From Pseudoalteromonas byunsanensis (lineage in GTDB: Bacteria > Pseudomonadota > Gammaproteobacteria > Enterobacterales > Alteromonadaceae), in contig NZ_MNAN01000032.1 in assembly GCF_001854475.1 (NCBI RefSeq), forward strand, positions 248,851-303,731: a stretch of 54,881 bases of DNA, read 5' to 3'. Both the position numbers and the translations under genes were made by a program. Below the pieces are notes generated by a model. The model saw only the letters and a program-made list of their open reading frames with translations. It was not told where the DNA came from and did not search any database. Below are positions 24,462 to 33,582 of the stretch, one piece after another (position 1 is the stretch's first letter; each line of letters starts with the position of its first letter).

Positions 24462-24848
24462 TTATCTAACAAAATAGGTTTTAAAGATATAGCGCCAAGG
24501 TAACACCAGTGGAGTCAAAACCACACCGATAAAACAAGCAAACGCCACATCTGTCGCGTACTCATCCAAGCCTGCGCTCAAATGTATTGGTAGCGCGAAC
24601 ATGGCCAGCCATATTACTTTCCATAGCAACTCAAACATTAAAATAGGCAGCATCTTTAAAGGAAAAAACACCCCAACCAATGCCAAAATCATAAACCCCA
24701 TCAGCATCGCATTGATCACCGTATATGAATCCGCAGCTCTCCCCATTTCAGAGATGGCCTCAGGCGTATTTGAAAGCCCCAGACCGATAACAATAAAAAC
24801 ATACATAGCTCTTAGAAAGTTGAGCCGAACCTTTCCCACCTCTTCCAT
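24462..24848 (-). CDS. Four-helix membrane protein, hypothetical
   Basis: The 128-residue product starts at ATG 24848, seven bases after AAGGAG. Helices are at about 10-27, 45-62, 66-95 and 105-122, with an acidic periplasmic loop GLDEYATDVAF. No family recognised. It may form a two-gene unit with the DUF2834 gene. Confidence 0.75.
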   Translation of the reverse strand: MEEVGKVRLNFLRAMYVFIVIGLGLSNTPEAISEMGRAADSYTVINAMLMGFMILALVGVFFPLKMLPILMFELLWKVIWLAMFALPIHLSAGLDEYATDVAFACFIGVVLTPLVLPWRYIFKTYFVR

Positions 24849-24851
24849 CAC

Positions 24852-25341
24852 TCACTCCTTTATGTGGTTTAGCTTTCTTTATGAAAGTACTTGTTAAACA
24901 ACGTGTTAAATAAGTTTCATATTCCCCAACAAATACAAGAACAGCACTTCTTGTCAACACTCCCTATTGCAGACTTTGTCTTTGTAGCTACTCAAATATA
25001 ACAGTAAAATCTTACTTTTCATCTAGCCTGATTAGTCTTTGTAGTCACGACTTTCATAGTTAAGTCACTGTGCTACCTTGGTTAGGTTTAAAGTACTAAG
25101 CTTTGAGTTTCAACACCTGAAAAATTGCTTATACTGTATTCTACCTTTCAAGTTATGAAGTTTTGGTTACTCTTTAGTAATAAAATGCTTCGCATGTAAG
25201 TTGAATAAACGGTGCAGCAGCGCCATCCAACATTGCTTATAACAGCAATAAAAGGGTCAGATCAGACTCGAACTTCCAGCTGCTTCAAATAAGAAAGCCC
25301 ACTGAAGTGGACTTTTTATCAACTAAATCATCGGGCTAGTT
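24852..25341. other. Intergenic stretch without recognised gene
   Basis: About 490 bases; I saw no convincing ORF, RNA or repeat beyond the hairpin at 25295-25318. Confidence 0.5.
25295..25318. terminator. Small hairpin, probable terminator of the DUF6279 gene
   Basis: AGCCCACTGAAGTGGACT with T5 on one strand and AAAG on the other, 24 bp past the lipoprotein stop. One mismatch in the stem. Confidence 0.55.
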
Positions 25342-26175
25342 TTACTCTTGTAAAGAGGCGAGATCTTCCGCTAGTTCATCGAGCTCACGGACCAAGCGTG
25401 CACGCTGTTTGTCAGTTAAACTGTGGTAGATTTTAACTAAAAACTCACGGTCCAATGCTTGATTATGAGCATTCATCTTGTTCAATTCATCAGATCTAAA
25501 TTGTTCAGGGTCGTTCAACAAAGCCAATAAGGTGGTGGTGAAATTTTCGCCTCTGTCTGGCTGGTCAAACAGCGCTTTTAGCTGTTGGTGGTAAGTTGTG
25601 CGATATTGATGCCAAAGCTCTGCTGTACTGGATTTTTTACCATGTACTTCCTCTAATAATAGCTCTTGCTCATCTGTTAGCTTACCCAACCACTGTGTAA
25701 GGTTATCCTTATTGCCCTCAATCCAGCGCTTTTTACGCTGTTCAGCGGTTTGCTTTTCACGTCTTTTGGCATTTTTTTGCTCAGACTCCGTTAACTCTAC
25801 AAACAGTTCATTGACCTGTTCTTTGCTAAGCATATGCGCCATTTGTGCCAAGTCTGGGGTGAGCTTACTTCTTACTCGATGCCAATGAGACAGCATCTTC
25901 TGCTGGTGTTCAGCGATACGCTGCTCCGAGATTTTGCCCGTTTGTACATCGCTTTTAATCTCATTGAGGTGTGCAACATATTTACCCAGCTCTTGAGTTT
26001 TATGCCACTGTAACCAATCTAATAAACGCTCGTCAAAACGATCTTCTTGCTCACTGTCTAAAGAAATATAATCATCTAAATACCAGTAGGTTAGCCAATC
26101 GGCATTTCTGTACACGAATTTTGTCGAACAACCAGCCAATATCAGCAAGGTGAGCATCAATATTATTTTTTTCAT
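25342..26175 (-). CDS. DUF6279-type lipoprotein
   Basis: The 277-residue product has a type II signal peptide: MKKIILMLTLLILAGCST, lipobox LAGC. The conserved start FVYRNADWLTYWYLDDYISLDSEQE and an all-helical charged body follow. The middle is rich in E/K/Q (SEQKNAKRREKQTAEQRKKRW), likely a coiled coil. These features match DUF6279 lipoproteins of gammaproteobacteria, whose role is unknown. Probably anchored in the outer membrane, facing the periplasm. Confidence 0.85.
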   Translation of the reverse strand: MKKIILMLTLLILAGCSTKFVYRNADWLTYWYLDDYISLDSEQEDRFDERLLDWLQWHKTQELGKYVAHLNEIKSDVQTGKISEQRIAEHQQKMLSHWHRVRSKLTPDLAQMAHMLSKEQVNELFVELTESEQKNAKRREKQTAEQRKKRWIEGNKDNLTQWLGKLTDEQELLLEEVHGKKSSTAELWHQYRTTYHQQLKALFDQPDRGENFTTTLLALLNDPEQFRSDELNKMNAHNQALDREFLVKIYHSLTDKQRARLVRELDELAEDLASLQE

Positions 26176-26304
26176 TTTTTATCCCATTGATAACGTTTCT
26201 CCCCCTAGTCTATACATGGTTGCAAAGAAAATAGATTAAAAAAGTGTCTGAAAGTATTTCAAAATATGTATTTTAGTCCGGTTCAGCCAGCTATTACTCA
26301 GGCA

Positions 26305-26697
26305 TCAAAACTCACATAATGCTTGTATAGCCTCATGTGCCTTATGTGTTTGTACAAAAATATGGTCATGGTAATAACCCGCTATCACGTTGGCGCTGAT
26401 GCTCTTTTCGGTCAACTTTGCAGCAAAAGCGGCTGTCAGTCCAACCGCATCAAGGCTTGAATGAACATTCAGGGTAATACAATTAAACACCGAGTCATAA
26501 GCGTGATGATGCTTGTCAGCCAGCGCCTTGGGAACAACCAATGTCATCCCCTCAGACTCCATAAACATCGCTTTTGGTTGTAACTGTGCAGCATCACCAT
26601 AACATCCATCCGCCAAGGAGATAAATACAAACTCTCCATCGAGCAAAGTGGGCAACATCGACTTAAGCAAGATGGCTAAGTTAGTTTCACCTGTCAT
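26305..26697 (-). CDS. ACT-domain (DUF2241-like) protein, co-transcribed with gdx
   Basis: Start at ATG 26697 after GAGGAAAAAAATT; the longer frame lacks a ribosome site. The 130-residue product begins MTGETNLAILLKSMLPTLLDGEFVF, with the DGxYVF-type segment and a C-terminal ACT fold (HSSLDAVGLTAAFAAKLTEKSISANVIAGYYHDHIFV). This is the PF10000/ACT_3 pattern also called DUF2241. ACT domains often bind small amino compounds. It lies 22 bp after the gdx gene, so it falls under the guanidine riboswitch. A role in guanidine-related amino metabolism is inference. Confidence 0.85.
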   Translation of the reverse strand: MTGETNLAILLKSMLPTLLDGEFVFISLADGCYGDAAQLQPKAMFMESEGMTLVVPKALADKHHHAYDSVFNCITLNVHSSLDAVGLTAAFAAKLTEKSISANVIAGYYHDHIFVQTHKAHEAIQALCEF

Positions 26698-26719
26698 AAT
26701 TTTTTTCCTCTTAATATCT

Positions 26720-27034
26720 TTAACTCGTCGCTTTAAGGCCAATAATGGCAATGAACAACATCAGCATAAAAGCGCTTTGCATGAGCGATATCGTGCTACC
26801 TAGAAATACATGGTTAATAACCGTAAGACTAAATACGCCTACCCCAAGCCAAACCATATAGGCAATTGCAACCGCAATCCCCTTGATAGATATAGCAAAT
26901 AAATACAGACTAATAGCCATTGAGCCACACGCCAAAATCACAAAGCGTGGGTTAGAAAAAGACGCCGATTTTTCCAAAAAGACAAGCCAGAGCGCTTCAA
27001 ACAAACCAGCTAGAACAAGATAAAACCAAGACAT
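26720..27034 (-). CDS. gdx: SMR-family guanidinium exporter Gdx (SugE type)
   Basis: The 104-residue, four-helix small multidrug resistance protein begins MSWFYLVLAGLFEALW with the essential Glu at residue 13. The C-terminus GLKATS matches Gdx/SugE rather than EmrE. It should exchange guanidinium for protons at the inner membrane as an antiparallel dimer. A GTG at 27040 is in frame but only the ATG at 27034 has a properly spaced GGAG. Upstream is a mini-ykkC riboswitch whose second hairpin sits just before that GGAG, so expression should rise with guanidine. Confidence 0.95.
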   Translation of the reverse strand: MSWFYLVLAGLFEALWLVFLEKSASFSNPRFVILACGSMAISLYLFAISIKGIAVAIAYMVWLGVGVFSLTVINHVFLGSTISLMQSAFMLMLFIAIIGLKATS

Positions 27035-27049
27035 ATACACTCCATCTAT

Positions 27050-27092
27050 GGGGCCGTCCCCGTATGAGATAGAGCGGTGAGGTCGTCCTCAC
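27050..27092 (-). promoter_or_regulatory. Guanidine-II (mini-ykkC) riboswitch
   Basis: On the minus strand, two hairpins carry the diagnostic ACGR tetraloops: GTGAGG-ACGA-CCTCAC (27092-27077) and GGGG-ACGG-CCCC (27061-27050), joined by a 15-nt linker. This is the mini-ykkC/guanidine-II architecture. It ends shortly before the GGAG of gdx, and the gene downstream is the expected guanidinium exporter. Guanidine stabilises loop-loop pairing and exposes the ribosome site in known members. Confidence 0.93.
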
Positions 27093-27155
27093 TTCATGGT
27101 AAACAAGAGTACTTAGGCTAAAACGCATTTTATTTACTGTCAACAATGTGCAGCG

Positions 27156-27434
27156 TCACAATCCTTCGATGTGATAATGACGAGCAACATTTTGTGTTTT
27201 TGCCCCCCAATCAGAGGCGATGACACGGTTTTGATGTTGTTTAAATGCCTCAGCATCAACAAACTCTTCGTAGACATCAAATCGCAGTGGATCATCAGAG
27301 TGTTGGGTCACTTCGAACACAATGCAGCCTGATTCAGAGCGTGTTAGCTCAATATGCTCGTCTAATGCTTGCTTCACCTGACAAAGTTCCGGTTGCGGAA
27401 CCAAAATATATCCACGCAATATAATTTTATTCAT
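27156..27434 (-). CDS. ABM-fold monooxygenase-like protein (YgiN family)
   Basis: The 92-residue length is typical of the antibiotic biosynthesis monooxygenase fold. Visible signatures are a first strand IILRGYILV, the TRSESGCIVFEVTQH segment (conserved E..CxxF) and DVYEEFVDAEAFKQHQ. Members dimerise and act on quinols or small reactive molecules, or simply bind them. The start ATG is at 27434. It has its own upstream region and is not obviously part of the gdx unit. Confidence 0.88.
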   Translation of the reverse strand: MNKIILRGYILVPQPELCQVKQALDEHIELTRSESGCIVFEVTQHSDDPLRFDVYEEFVDAEAFKQHQNRVIASDWGAKTQNVARHYHIEGL

Positions 27435-27688
27435 AACCGCCTTATTTTTAGGAATTATTTATATATTTGAACATAGCTACACCATCACCTTATAGCCCTA
27501 AATAAATCTAGGCTGGTCCCACTATTTTGCATATTTCAGGTTCAAGTAGCAGCATTATAAAGTGAAAAATTAGATTGAAAAACAATCTGTTTCTATTTAC
27601 GGTAGATTAAACGTAAACAACATAGGAGTCGATTTACGCTGTAAAAATATTACCAAATAACAATAACTATCAGTAATAAGGAAATAAC

Positions 27689-29935
27689 ATGAAATTAACT
27701 TCAGCAATGATGCTGCTCGCGTTATCAATCACGACCAGCTACGCCACCACGCAGTCAAACTCAAAGCTTCCTAGTAATTCAGACAATACCATAAACACCT
27801 TAAAAACTTATCGTATATTAGCCAACAGTGAGCAACACAGCTATCAATTGGCACATGAATATCATGATGCCCTTATAGACAGGCAAAACAGTGTTGTTAC
27901 CCTGTTACTTGAGAACCATGATGTCGATGAGCTGCGTGAGCGCGGATATTTTGTGCTGCCGGTTGAGGCCAAACATGCACTTAAAAACCAGCCTCACCTC
28001 AAACAAGCACTGCAACAAGAGACCACCGCCAAAACGGCGCAGTCAATTAAAGTCAGTAGTCTCAATAGCCAAACAGGGATCCCTGGTTTTCAGTGCTACC
28101 CCAGTGTGGAAGAAACCTATCAACAGGCCCAAGACATTGCTACCCGTTATCCGCATCTGGCCTCATGGCAACCAATTGGTTCATCATGGGAAAAAACACA
28201 GGGCTTAGGTGGTTATGATCTGAATGTTCTAGTACTTGGCAAGAACAACAAAAAACGCAAAAAGCCTAAGCCTGTTGTATTTATGCAAAGCGCCATACAT
28301 GCTAGAGAATACACCACAGCGGCAACAACCCTAGCGTTTGCTCAATATTTGGTAGACAACTATCAAAATAACACCGACGTACAATGGATATTGCAAGAAC
28401 GTGACATTCATATTCTCTTCGTGGCAAACCCTGATGGGCGTAAACAAGCCGAGACAGGCTTGTTATGGCGTAAAAATACCAATGATAACTATTGTGCAGA
28501 CACGCCACAAAGGCGTGGGGTAGACCTGAACCGCAACTTTAGTTACGAATGGTTTGCCATTGATAATGGCTCAAGTGGCGATCAATGTGCGTCAACTTAT
28601 CGGGGGCCCGTCGCCGCCTCGGAGCCAGAAGTTCAGGCTATCGAGCGCTATGTGCGCAGCTTGTTTGAGGACCGCCGCGGTGACTTGCCAAGCGATGCCG
28701 CACCACTGGATACGCAAGGCGTATTTTTGGATATTCACAGCGCTGGCGGTATGATTTTATATCCCTATGATACAACCGATGAAGCTGCGCCTAACGAGCC
28801 ACAATTAAAGCAACTGGCCCAGCGTTTTGCTGCATTTACGGGGTACCGAGCGATCCCTGGCGTGCAATTGTATCCAGCGGATGGCACTACAATGGGGCTT
28901 GGTTACTCAGAGTTGGGGGTCGCCAGTTTTGCATTTGAGCTGGGTCGCACCTTCTTTGAAAGCTGCCAAAGCTATCAACAAGAGGTATTGCCCAACAACT
29001 TGCAGGCTTTGCTCTATGCAGCCAAAATAGCCGATGCCCCATACATAACTCCACAGGGCCCAGAAGTACTGGACTTAAGAATCTCGGGCGCAGGCTCAAT
29101 GGCGGTTCCTCAAGGGAGTGAACTTACCCTTCAAGCAAGGGTAAGCGATGAGTTTTTACTCGCCCCTGACGATGGTCAAATTGAACCTGGCCAAGCTATC
29201 AAGAAGGTTCGATTAAGAGTTAAACGCCACGGTAGAAAGTTTGGTCGAAAAGTTAAACTCAAACCTGTCGATGGAGTATTTGATTCACCCGAAGAGTTTA
29301 TTAGTCACTCATTAAATACCCGTTATTGGCCAAACGGCAAATACACTCTTATTGTGCAAGCACAAGACAGAGATGGAAACTGGGGAGTCAAAGCCACTCA
29401 ACAGCTAACGCTAGATAGCAGCGCACCAACCCCTGTTGCTGCACCTCAAGCAGACTTTATCACAGAGTGTGAATATGGCAGCTGTACATTAACCGCCACG
29501 CCCGAGTCTACACCAAAGGAGCAATTGACCTACAAATGGTTCATCGATAACGAAGATGTGCCCTTACACGGGCCGACAGTACAGTTTCTTGGGCTAAAAG
29601 GCACATACACAGTTAAGCTCGAAGTTGAGAACAACTATGCTCAGCGTAACTCTACAGAAAAGTCCTTCGAAATGGATGGCCCTGTTTTACCTATCGTCAA
29701 TGTAAGCTACGAGTGCGAAAAATTACGCTGCCGATTTGACGCTTCGAAAAGTTACGACCCAGACGGTTCGGTCGCGTTTTACGGCTGGAGAATAAACGGT
29801 GAATACGTAAGATCTGACGAAGCCGTGCTTGAATATGAGTTCGACCAAGCCGGTGAACAAAAAGTAGAGGTAATCGCTGTAGACAATGAGTACTACTTTG
29901 GCTTGAAAGTGCTTTATATCTCGGTAACTGATTAG
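27689..29935 (+). CDS. Secreted M14-family zinc carboxypeptidase with PKD-like domains
   Basis: The 748-residue product has a signal peptide (about 1-20). A catalytic domain (about 135-450) shows the HxxE zinc motif in QSAIHAREYTT, an Arg in GLLWRKNT, DLNRNF, the third zinc ligand in LDIHSAGG and the catalytic Glu in SFAFELGRTF. It then has an Ig-like linker and two PKD/Ig-like repeats (about 590-670 and 675-748) with the CEYGSCTL/CEKLRCRF signature. Such enzymes are exported and digest peptides outside the cell. Start ATG 27689 after AAGGAAATAAC. Confidence 0.95.
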   Translation: MKLTSAMMLLALSITTSYATTQSNSKLPSNSDNTINTLKTYRILANSEQHSYQLAHEYHDALIDRQNSVVTLLLENHDVDELRERGYFVLPVEAKHALKNQPHLKQALQQETTAKTAQSIKVSSLNSQTGIPGFQCYPSVEETYQQAQDIATRYPHLASWQPIGSSWEKTQGLGGYDLNVLVLGKNNKKRKKPKPVVFMQSAIHAREYTTAATTLAFAQYLVDNYQNNTDVQWILQERDIHILFVANPDGRKQAETGLLWRKNTNDNYCADTPQRRGVDLNRNFSYEWFAIDNGSSGDQCASTYRGPVAASEPEVQAIERYVRSLFEDRRGDLPSDAAPLDTQGVFLDIHSAGGMILYPYDTTDEAAPNEPQLKQLAQRFAAFTGYRAIPGVQLYPADGTTMGLGYSELGVASFAFELGRTFFESCQSYQQEVLPNNLQALLYAAKIADAPYITPQGPEVLDLRISGAGSMAVPQGSELTLQARVSDEFLLAPDDGQIEPGQAIKKVRLRVKRHGRKFGRKVKLKPVDGVFDSPEEFISHSLNTRYWPNGKYTLIVQAQDRDGNWGVKATQQLTLDSSAPTPVAAPQADFITECEYGSCTLTATPESTPKEQLTYKWFIDNEDVPLHGPTVQFLGLKGTYTVKLEVENNYAQRNSTEKSFEMDGPVLPIVNVSYECEKLRCRFDASKSYDPDGSVAFYGWRINGEYVRSDEAVLEYEFDQAGEQKVEVIAVDNEYYFGLKVLYISVTD

Positions 29936-29945
29936 AAACTTGATG

Positions 29946-29989
29946 GGCTCTGGCGAAAACGTTCGTCTTCGTCAGAGCTCTTTATATAT
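29946..29989 (+). terminator. Terminator of the carboxypeptidase gene
   Basis: GGGCTCTGGCGAAAACG...CGTCTTCGTCAGAGCTC forms a long stem followed by TTTATATATTT. Confidence 0.8.
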
Positions 29990-30042
29990 TTGGCTTTTAA
30001 AAAAACATGACAATATATTGGAAGGCGCTTCGCTTTTTCAAC

Positions 30043-30306
30043 CTACTTGCTAGCAAGAACGCGCTCTGTTATTACCCCCTTTGCGCTGGCTCCATCTAAA
30101 ATCAACGCCATCTCATAAGCCTGCATGATACTCATCACAGTTCTACCACTTTCAAAATTGCTGATTGTCGCCTGGTCCACTCCTATCAGTTCACCGAGTT
30201 GTGCTTGTGTCAACCCTTGAACCTTACGCAAATATCGATAACGTAACCGCAGCTCTGTCGCGTACCTGCTAGCAGCCTTGCGTCTGTTAATGAAATTATC
30301 TTTCAT
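30043..30306 (-). CDS. Short XRE-family DNA-binding regulator
   Basis: The 87-residue product has a central helix-turn-helix (RYLRKVQGLTQAQLGELIGVDQATISNFESGRTVMSI, about residues 26-62). I chose ATG 30306, six bases after AAGGGC; a GTG at 30321 would add five residues. It has no partner and no recognised operator. It may be a solitary regulator or an orphan antitoxin-like protein. Confidence 0.85.
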   Translation of the reverse strand: MKDNFINRRKAASRYATELRLRYRYLRKVQGLTQAQLGELIGVDQATISNFESGRTVMSIMQAYEMALILDGASAKGVITERVLASK

Positions 30307-30424
30307 ATCTGCCCTTATCACAGCCTAGTTCCCACTCCCAACTCACTCTTTAAAAAGTGGGGTAATTTAATTCATAGGTTTAAATAGCTATGACCCTCTG
30401 TCATTGCCTAATGCCATTCACTTT

Positions 30425-30573
30425 AGAGATCCTGACCTTCGTCAGGAAGACGACGTGTGTGTTTGGGCAATGCCACCTAATTAGTCTCGTCACTATGAAC
30501 TTATTTCGCCATTGTGAACTTGTTTCGTCATTCTGAACTTGTTTCAGAATCTCATCATCTTAAACGAATGACG
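30425..30573 (-). repeat. Composite REP-like repeat, copy B
   Basis: Inverted relative to copy A (12989-13141). It shares the palindrome ATTCTGAACTTGTTTCAGAAT and three tandem 19-20-bp units of the GAACTTGTTTCGTCATT type. The tail GAGATCCTGACCTTCGTCAGGAAGACGACG is common in marine gammaproteobacteria. Confidence 0.8.
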
Positions 30574-30589
30574 TTACTACCATTCCCCG

Positions 30590-31231
30590 CTACTGACGTC
30601 GCTTATATGCTCGCATGTATACTCGTAACTCTTGCGCGAGCGCTTTGGCGTCAAAACCAGGCGCGAACCTCCCCACTAAGGAGCCATCTGGCGCTATCAC
30701 CGAAAACATTACACTGTGAGATACGTTATAATTTTTCCCCGTCGATGAGATACGAAAACGTACCCCTAAACTGCTAGTAAGCCGCTCAAGCGCTAATTTA
30801 TCTGCGGTGGCTCCAAGGAATGAACCGTCAAAATACTCTACAAATTGTGCGATGTGCTCAGTGCTGTCCCGCTCAGGGTCAACTGAAACAAAAACAAAAG
30901 ACACAGGCACTGGTTCTGTGCCCAGTTTGTGCAGTTGTTTTGCAAGTTCCGAGGCCTGCATCAAGCTCAAAGGACACACGTCAACACATTTTAAAAAGCC
31001 AAACCATACGATACTAAAGCGCCCAAGTAATGATTGCCGGTTGTATTTCCCTGTTTGTGTTCGCAGAGTAAAATTCACAATATCTTTCGGTTTAGCTAAC
31101 CACTCTATGCCATTAGATGAGCTAACCTTAGGTGCAAATAATGACAGCATGACCCCAAGCATAATTGCCATGCTGATAACAGCCATTGCCATTATGAGGC
31201 GCCTACTAACGATGTAATGTATAACTGACAT
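30590..31231 (-). CDS. SCO1/SenC-family copper-binding protein
   Basis: The 213-residue product has an N-terminal membrane anchor (about 10-32) and a thioredoxin fold. The CxxxC copper site is CVDVC (about 85-89, in FGFLKCVDVCPLSL) and the third ligand is His in YNVSHSVMF (about 172). SCO proteins deliver copper to cytochrome oxidase or reduce the CuA site. The frame starts at 31231, overlapping the preceding gene by 26 bp; the ATG at 31192 is an alternative. It is last of the operon MFS, AhpD-like, membrane protein, SCO. Confidence 0.92.
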   Translation of the reverse strand: MSVIHYIVSRRLIMAMAVISMAIMLGVMLSLFAPKVSSSNGIEWLAKPKDIVNFTLRTQTGKYNRQSLLGRFSIVWFGFLKCVDVCPLSLMQASELAKQLHKLGTEPVPVSFVFVSVDPERDSTEHIAQFVEYFDGSFLGATADKLALERLTSSLGVRFRISSTGKNYNVSHSVMFSVIAPDGSLVGRFAPGFDAKALAQELRVYMRAYKRRQ

Positions 31232-31601
31232 AAATTAGATACACACTTAACAAAGCCGGTAAGGTCACGCCAACAAAGTCAATCACAAGGAATATTGGGC
31301 TACATAAACCAACAAATACTTCCCAAATATGAAAAAGTGCATGGCCCAACAACCAAGCCGCAGGAAAAAGCCAAAGTGCCAATCTTTGCCTTTCGTAAAC
31401 GCAACCTAGTACAAAGGCAGCGCCTATCAGCAGATAGTTTATGCCAATATCACGCAAAAAATGTTGATTAAAAGGTCCCCTATCTGACACTCCTGGCACC
31501 AACCAATACCAAGGCTCGGGCGCTAAAATCATAAATGTGCCATTAACCATAGCGAGCAAGCCCAGTAACATCGCGATTCTAACGCTTATCGTCTGTGACA
31601 T
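31206..31601 (-). CDS. Four-helix membrane protein, hypothetical
   Basis: The 131-residue product (start ATG 31601) has four helices, with RDIGINYLLIGAAFVLGCV in the second and GHALFHIWEV in the third. His-x3-His-type residues could hold a metal, but no family is certain. It sits between an AhpD-like gene and SCO. Its end overlaps the SCO start, suggesting translational coupling. It may assist redox or copper handling by context only. Confidence 0.8.
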   Translation of the reverse strand: MSQTISVRIAMLLGLLAMVNGTFMILAPEPWYWLVPGVSDRGPFNQHFLRDIGINYLLIGAAFVLGCVYERQRLALWLFPAAWLLGHALFHIWEVFVGLCSPIFLVIDFVGVTLPALLSVYLIYVSYTLHR

Positions 31602-31617
31602 GATTAACCTGCGCGAG

Positions 31618-32163
31618 CTAAAATCGGTCAATATTGGGAGTCAATGACAGGTCATTAAGAGTTATGCGACTACAGCTTTTACCATAACCCAATGTATATT
31701 TTAGCGTGGGATAAACACGCATTGAGCTGATAGCTAATCCTAGAGAGACAAGCCCTTTTTGCCCCCAAACCGTTTGAATCTTTTCTCTTAATTCATCTGC
31801 CTGAGTGTTATGCGCTAACACACAGTCGGTAAACTCAACGACTAAAGCAACCTCTGGTGGCAACTGGTGCACATCTTTAGCAATAATCGCACGGATATGC
31901 TCAGCACTGATCCCCGCTTCTAGCGCCATATTGACAACCAATTGTGTACAAGGTCCACAGTCATCAAAAAGGATCGCTCTAAGCCTTGCTGCGTACACCA
32001 CTTCTGCCGGTAAATTGCCTGAGTAGGAAGCCATCGTCTGAAACCCCATAAATCTAAGGAAAGCCGATAAATCAGTGGTTAAAATGTCCTGCATGTAACC
32101 CACATCGTAATCGTAGCGCTGTGCCGTTGAACGCAGAGTTTTGTTAAGTAGTAAGCGGATCAT
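31618..32163 (-). CDS. AhpD/carboxymuconolactone decarboxylase-like protein
   Basis: The 181-residue product begins at ATG 32163 after AAGGAGATAG. It contains the AhpD-fold motif DDCGPCTQLVVNMALEAGIS (CxxC with flanking acidic and Gln residues) and LPPEVALVVEFTDCVLAH. AhpD-type proteins catalyse thiol or hydroperoxide chemistry. The C-terminal part is longer and helical. It is cotranscribed with the MFS gene upstream (40 bp gap) and the membrane protein and SCO downstream. Confidence 0.85.
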   Translation of the reverse strand: MIRLLLNKTLRSTAQRYDYDVGYMQDILTTDLSAFLRFMGFQTMASYSGNLPAEVVYAARLRAILFDDCGPCTQLVVNMALEAGISAEHIRAIIAKDVHQLPPEVALVVEFTDCVLAHNTQADELREKIQTVWGQKGLVSLGLAISSMRVYPTLKYTLGYGKSCSRITLNDLSLTPNIDRF

Positions 32164-32203
32164 ATCTATCTCCTTGAGCAATTATTCGCTGTTTTTGTAA
32201 AAC

Positions 32204-33427
32204 CTATCGCACCGCATGCTCACGTGGCGATGTTGTTATTTGTTTGTTGTCGGATATTTCGTATCTGCCTATCTGTTTTAGTAGCACTAAAAAGCTCATC
32301 CCAAACAGTAATGCACAGCCACATAACATGGTTAAGAAACGTTCATCAATGAGTAACAAAGAACTCAACATTGGTCCGGTTGCCAACGAACCATAAGACA
32401 AAAGCGCCGCAATGCTTGCTAATTTAGTATGCTTATCATCTTGCGTAATTACTGCAAGAAAGTAGGAGTGAACAGCTGGCCAAGAGAAAAATAGCAATGA
32501 CATCGCAACAATATATGCAACAAGGTGATAAGAAAAACACAGCAACACCGCGGCACAAAACGATAGCGCCACCCCAGCAAGCATCCAGTACAAACGGCCA
32601 AATCGGTGAATGCCTATTACGGGCAACATTGCCCCAGCCAGCCCTAATAACCCAGTCAATGCGATAGACATATTGATTATTTCTTCATCGAAACCTGCTT
32701 TGAGGCCAATCTGACCTACATAGGTCCAAATTGCACTAGCGGCAATAAGATAGACACTCATAGCAAACAGTAAAAGAAGTTCATATGCCCGAGTGTCTTT
32801 TTGTTGCTTGTGACGCTGTTGTGGTTTGGCTGCACCTGCCAACAGAGGTGGAGTATTAAAGTTTGGCAGTAGCAACAGACAAATCAAACCAAGCGCACAC
32901 AACGCTGACATCACATAGAAAACAGCAAGATCGCCACCCCAAGTCCGTAACGTAGGTAATACATAAATAACCAGCGAACCAATACCAAATTGCATCAACA
33001 ACAGTAAGCCAAAAGCTCGGTCGCCATTGTGTAACTTGGCTAATATGGTAAACGCTATACCCACGCTCACACCACCCAATATCCCACCCATAAACCGCCA
33101 GACCAGCGTCGTCGCGTAATCATCTAACCAAATAGTGCTAAAATCCACAACACACAGTACCGCTAACATCACAAATAGCACCGTTCGCCAAGGCAAACGT
33201 TCAATTACCAAGGTCGCCCCTATTAAGCCTAACAATGCGCCATAGCCATTGAGCGCCACAACTTGTCCTGCTTGTGCTTCAGTTAATCCCATACCATAAA
33301 CCAGCGCGTTCACAACAGAAGGTAAAAAGTTAAGGTAAGCCAGCCCTACCATGGCAATAAAAGCAATAAGTAGATAATCGAGCGTGCCACTGGCCGACAC
33401 TTTGTTGAGTCGAATAGGTTTAAACAT
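32204..33427 (-). CDS. Major facilitator superfamily transporter
   Basis: The 407-residue product has twelve predicted helices in two halves, separated by a charged loop KPQQRHKQQKDTRAYE (about 198-213). The first half carries an MFS-like motif (VVALNGYGALLGLIGATLVIERLPWR). Substrate unknown. It leads the operon with the AhpD-like, membrane and SCO genes. It is divergent from the LysR gene at 33583, which is the likely activator. Confidence 0.9.
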   Translation of the reverse strand: MFKPIRLNKVSASGTLDYLLIAFIAMVGLAYLNFLPSVVNALVYGMGLTEAQAGQVVALNGYGALLGLIGATLVIERLPWRTVLFVMLAVLCVVDFSTIWLDDYATTLVWRFMGGILGGVSVGIAFTILAKLHNGDRAFGLLLLMQFGIGSLVIYVLPTLRTWGGDLAVFYVMSALCALGLICLLLLPNFNTPPLLAGAAKPQQRHKQQKDTRAYELLLLFAMSVYLIAASAIWTYVGQIGLKAGFDEEIINMSIALTGLLGLAGAMLPVIGIHRFGRLYWMLAGVALSFCAAVLLCFSYHLVAYIVAMSLLFFSWPAVHSYFLAVITQDDKHTKLASIAALLSYGSLATGPMLSSLLLIDERFLTMLCGCALLFGMSFLVLLKQIGRYEISDNKQITTSPREHAVR

Positions 33428-33582
33428 GATGTACTCACAAAATGATTAGTTAATCGTGAGGTTGATTCTATGCTGCTGAAAAAAATAGAAAAACAGGCAA
33501 AGAACCCAAAGAATCATGAATAGTATTCACGAATCTTTACTGCTATATTCGACTTATATATTGAGCAATAGAGACACAAGGA

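Noticed and set aside
24760..24960. 66-residue minus ORF upstream of the 24462-24848 gene
   Set aside because: Different frame overlapping the start region, unlikely composition, no family.
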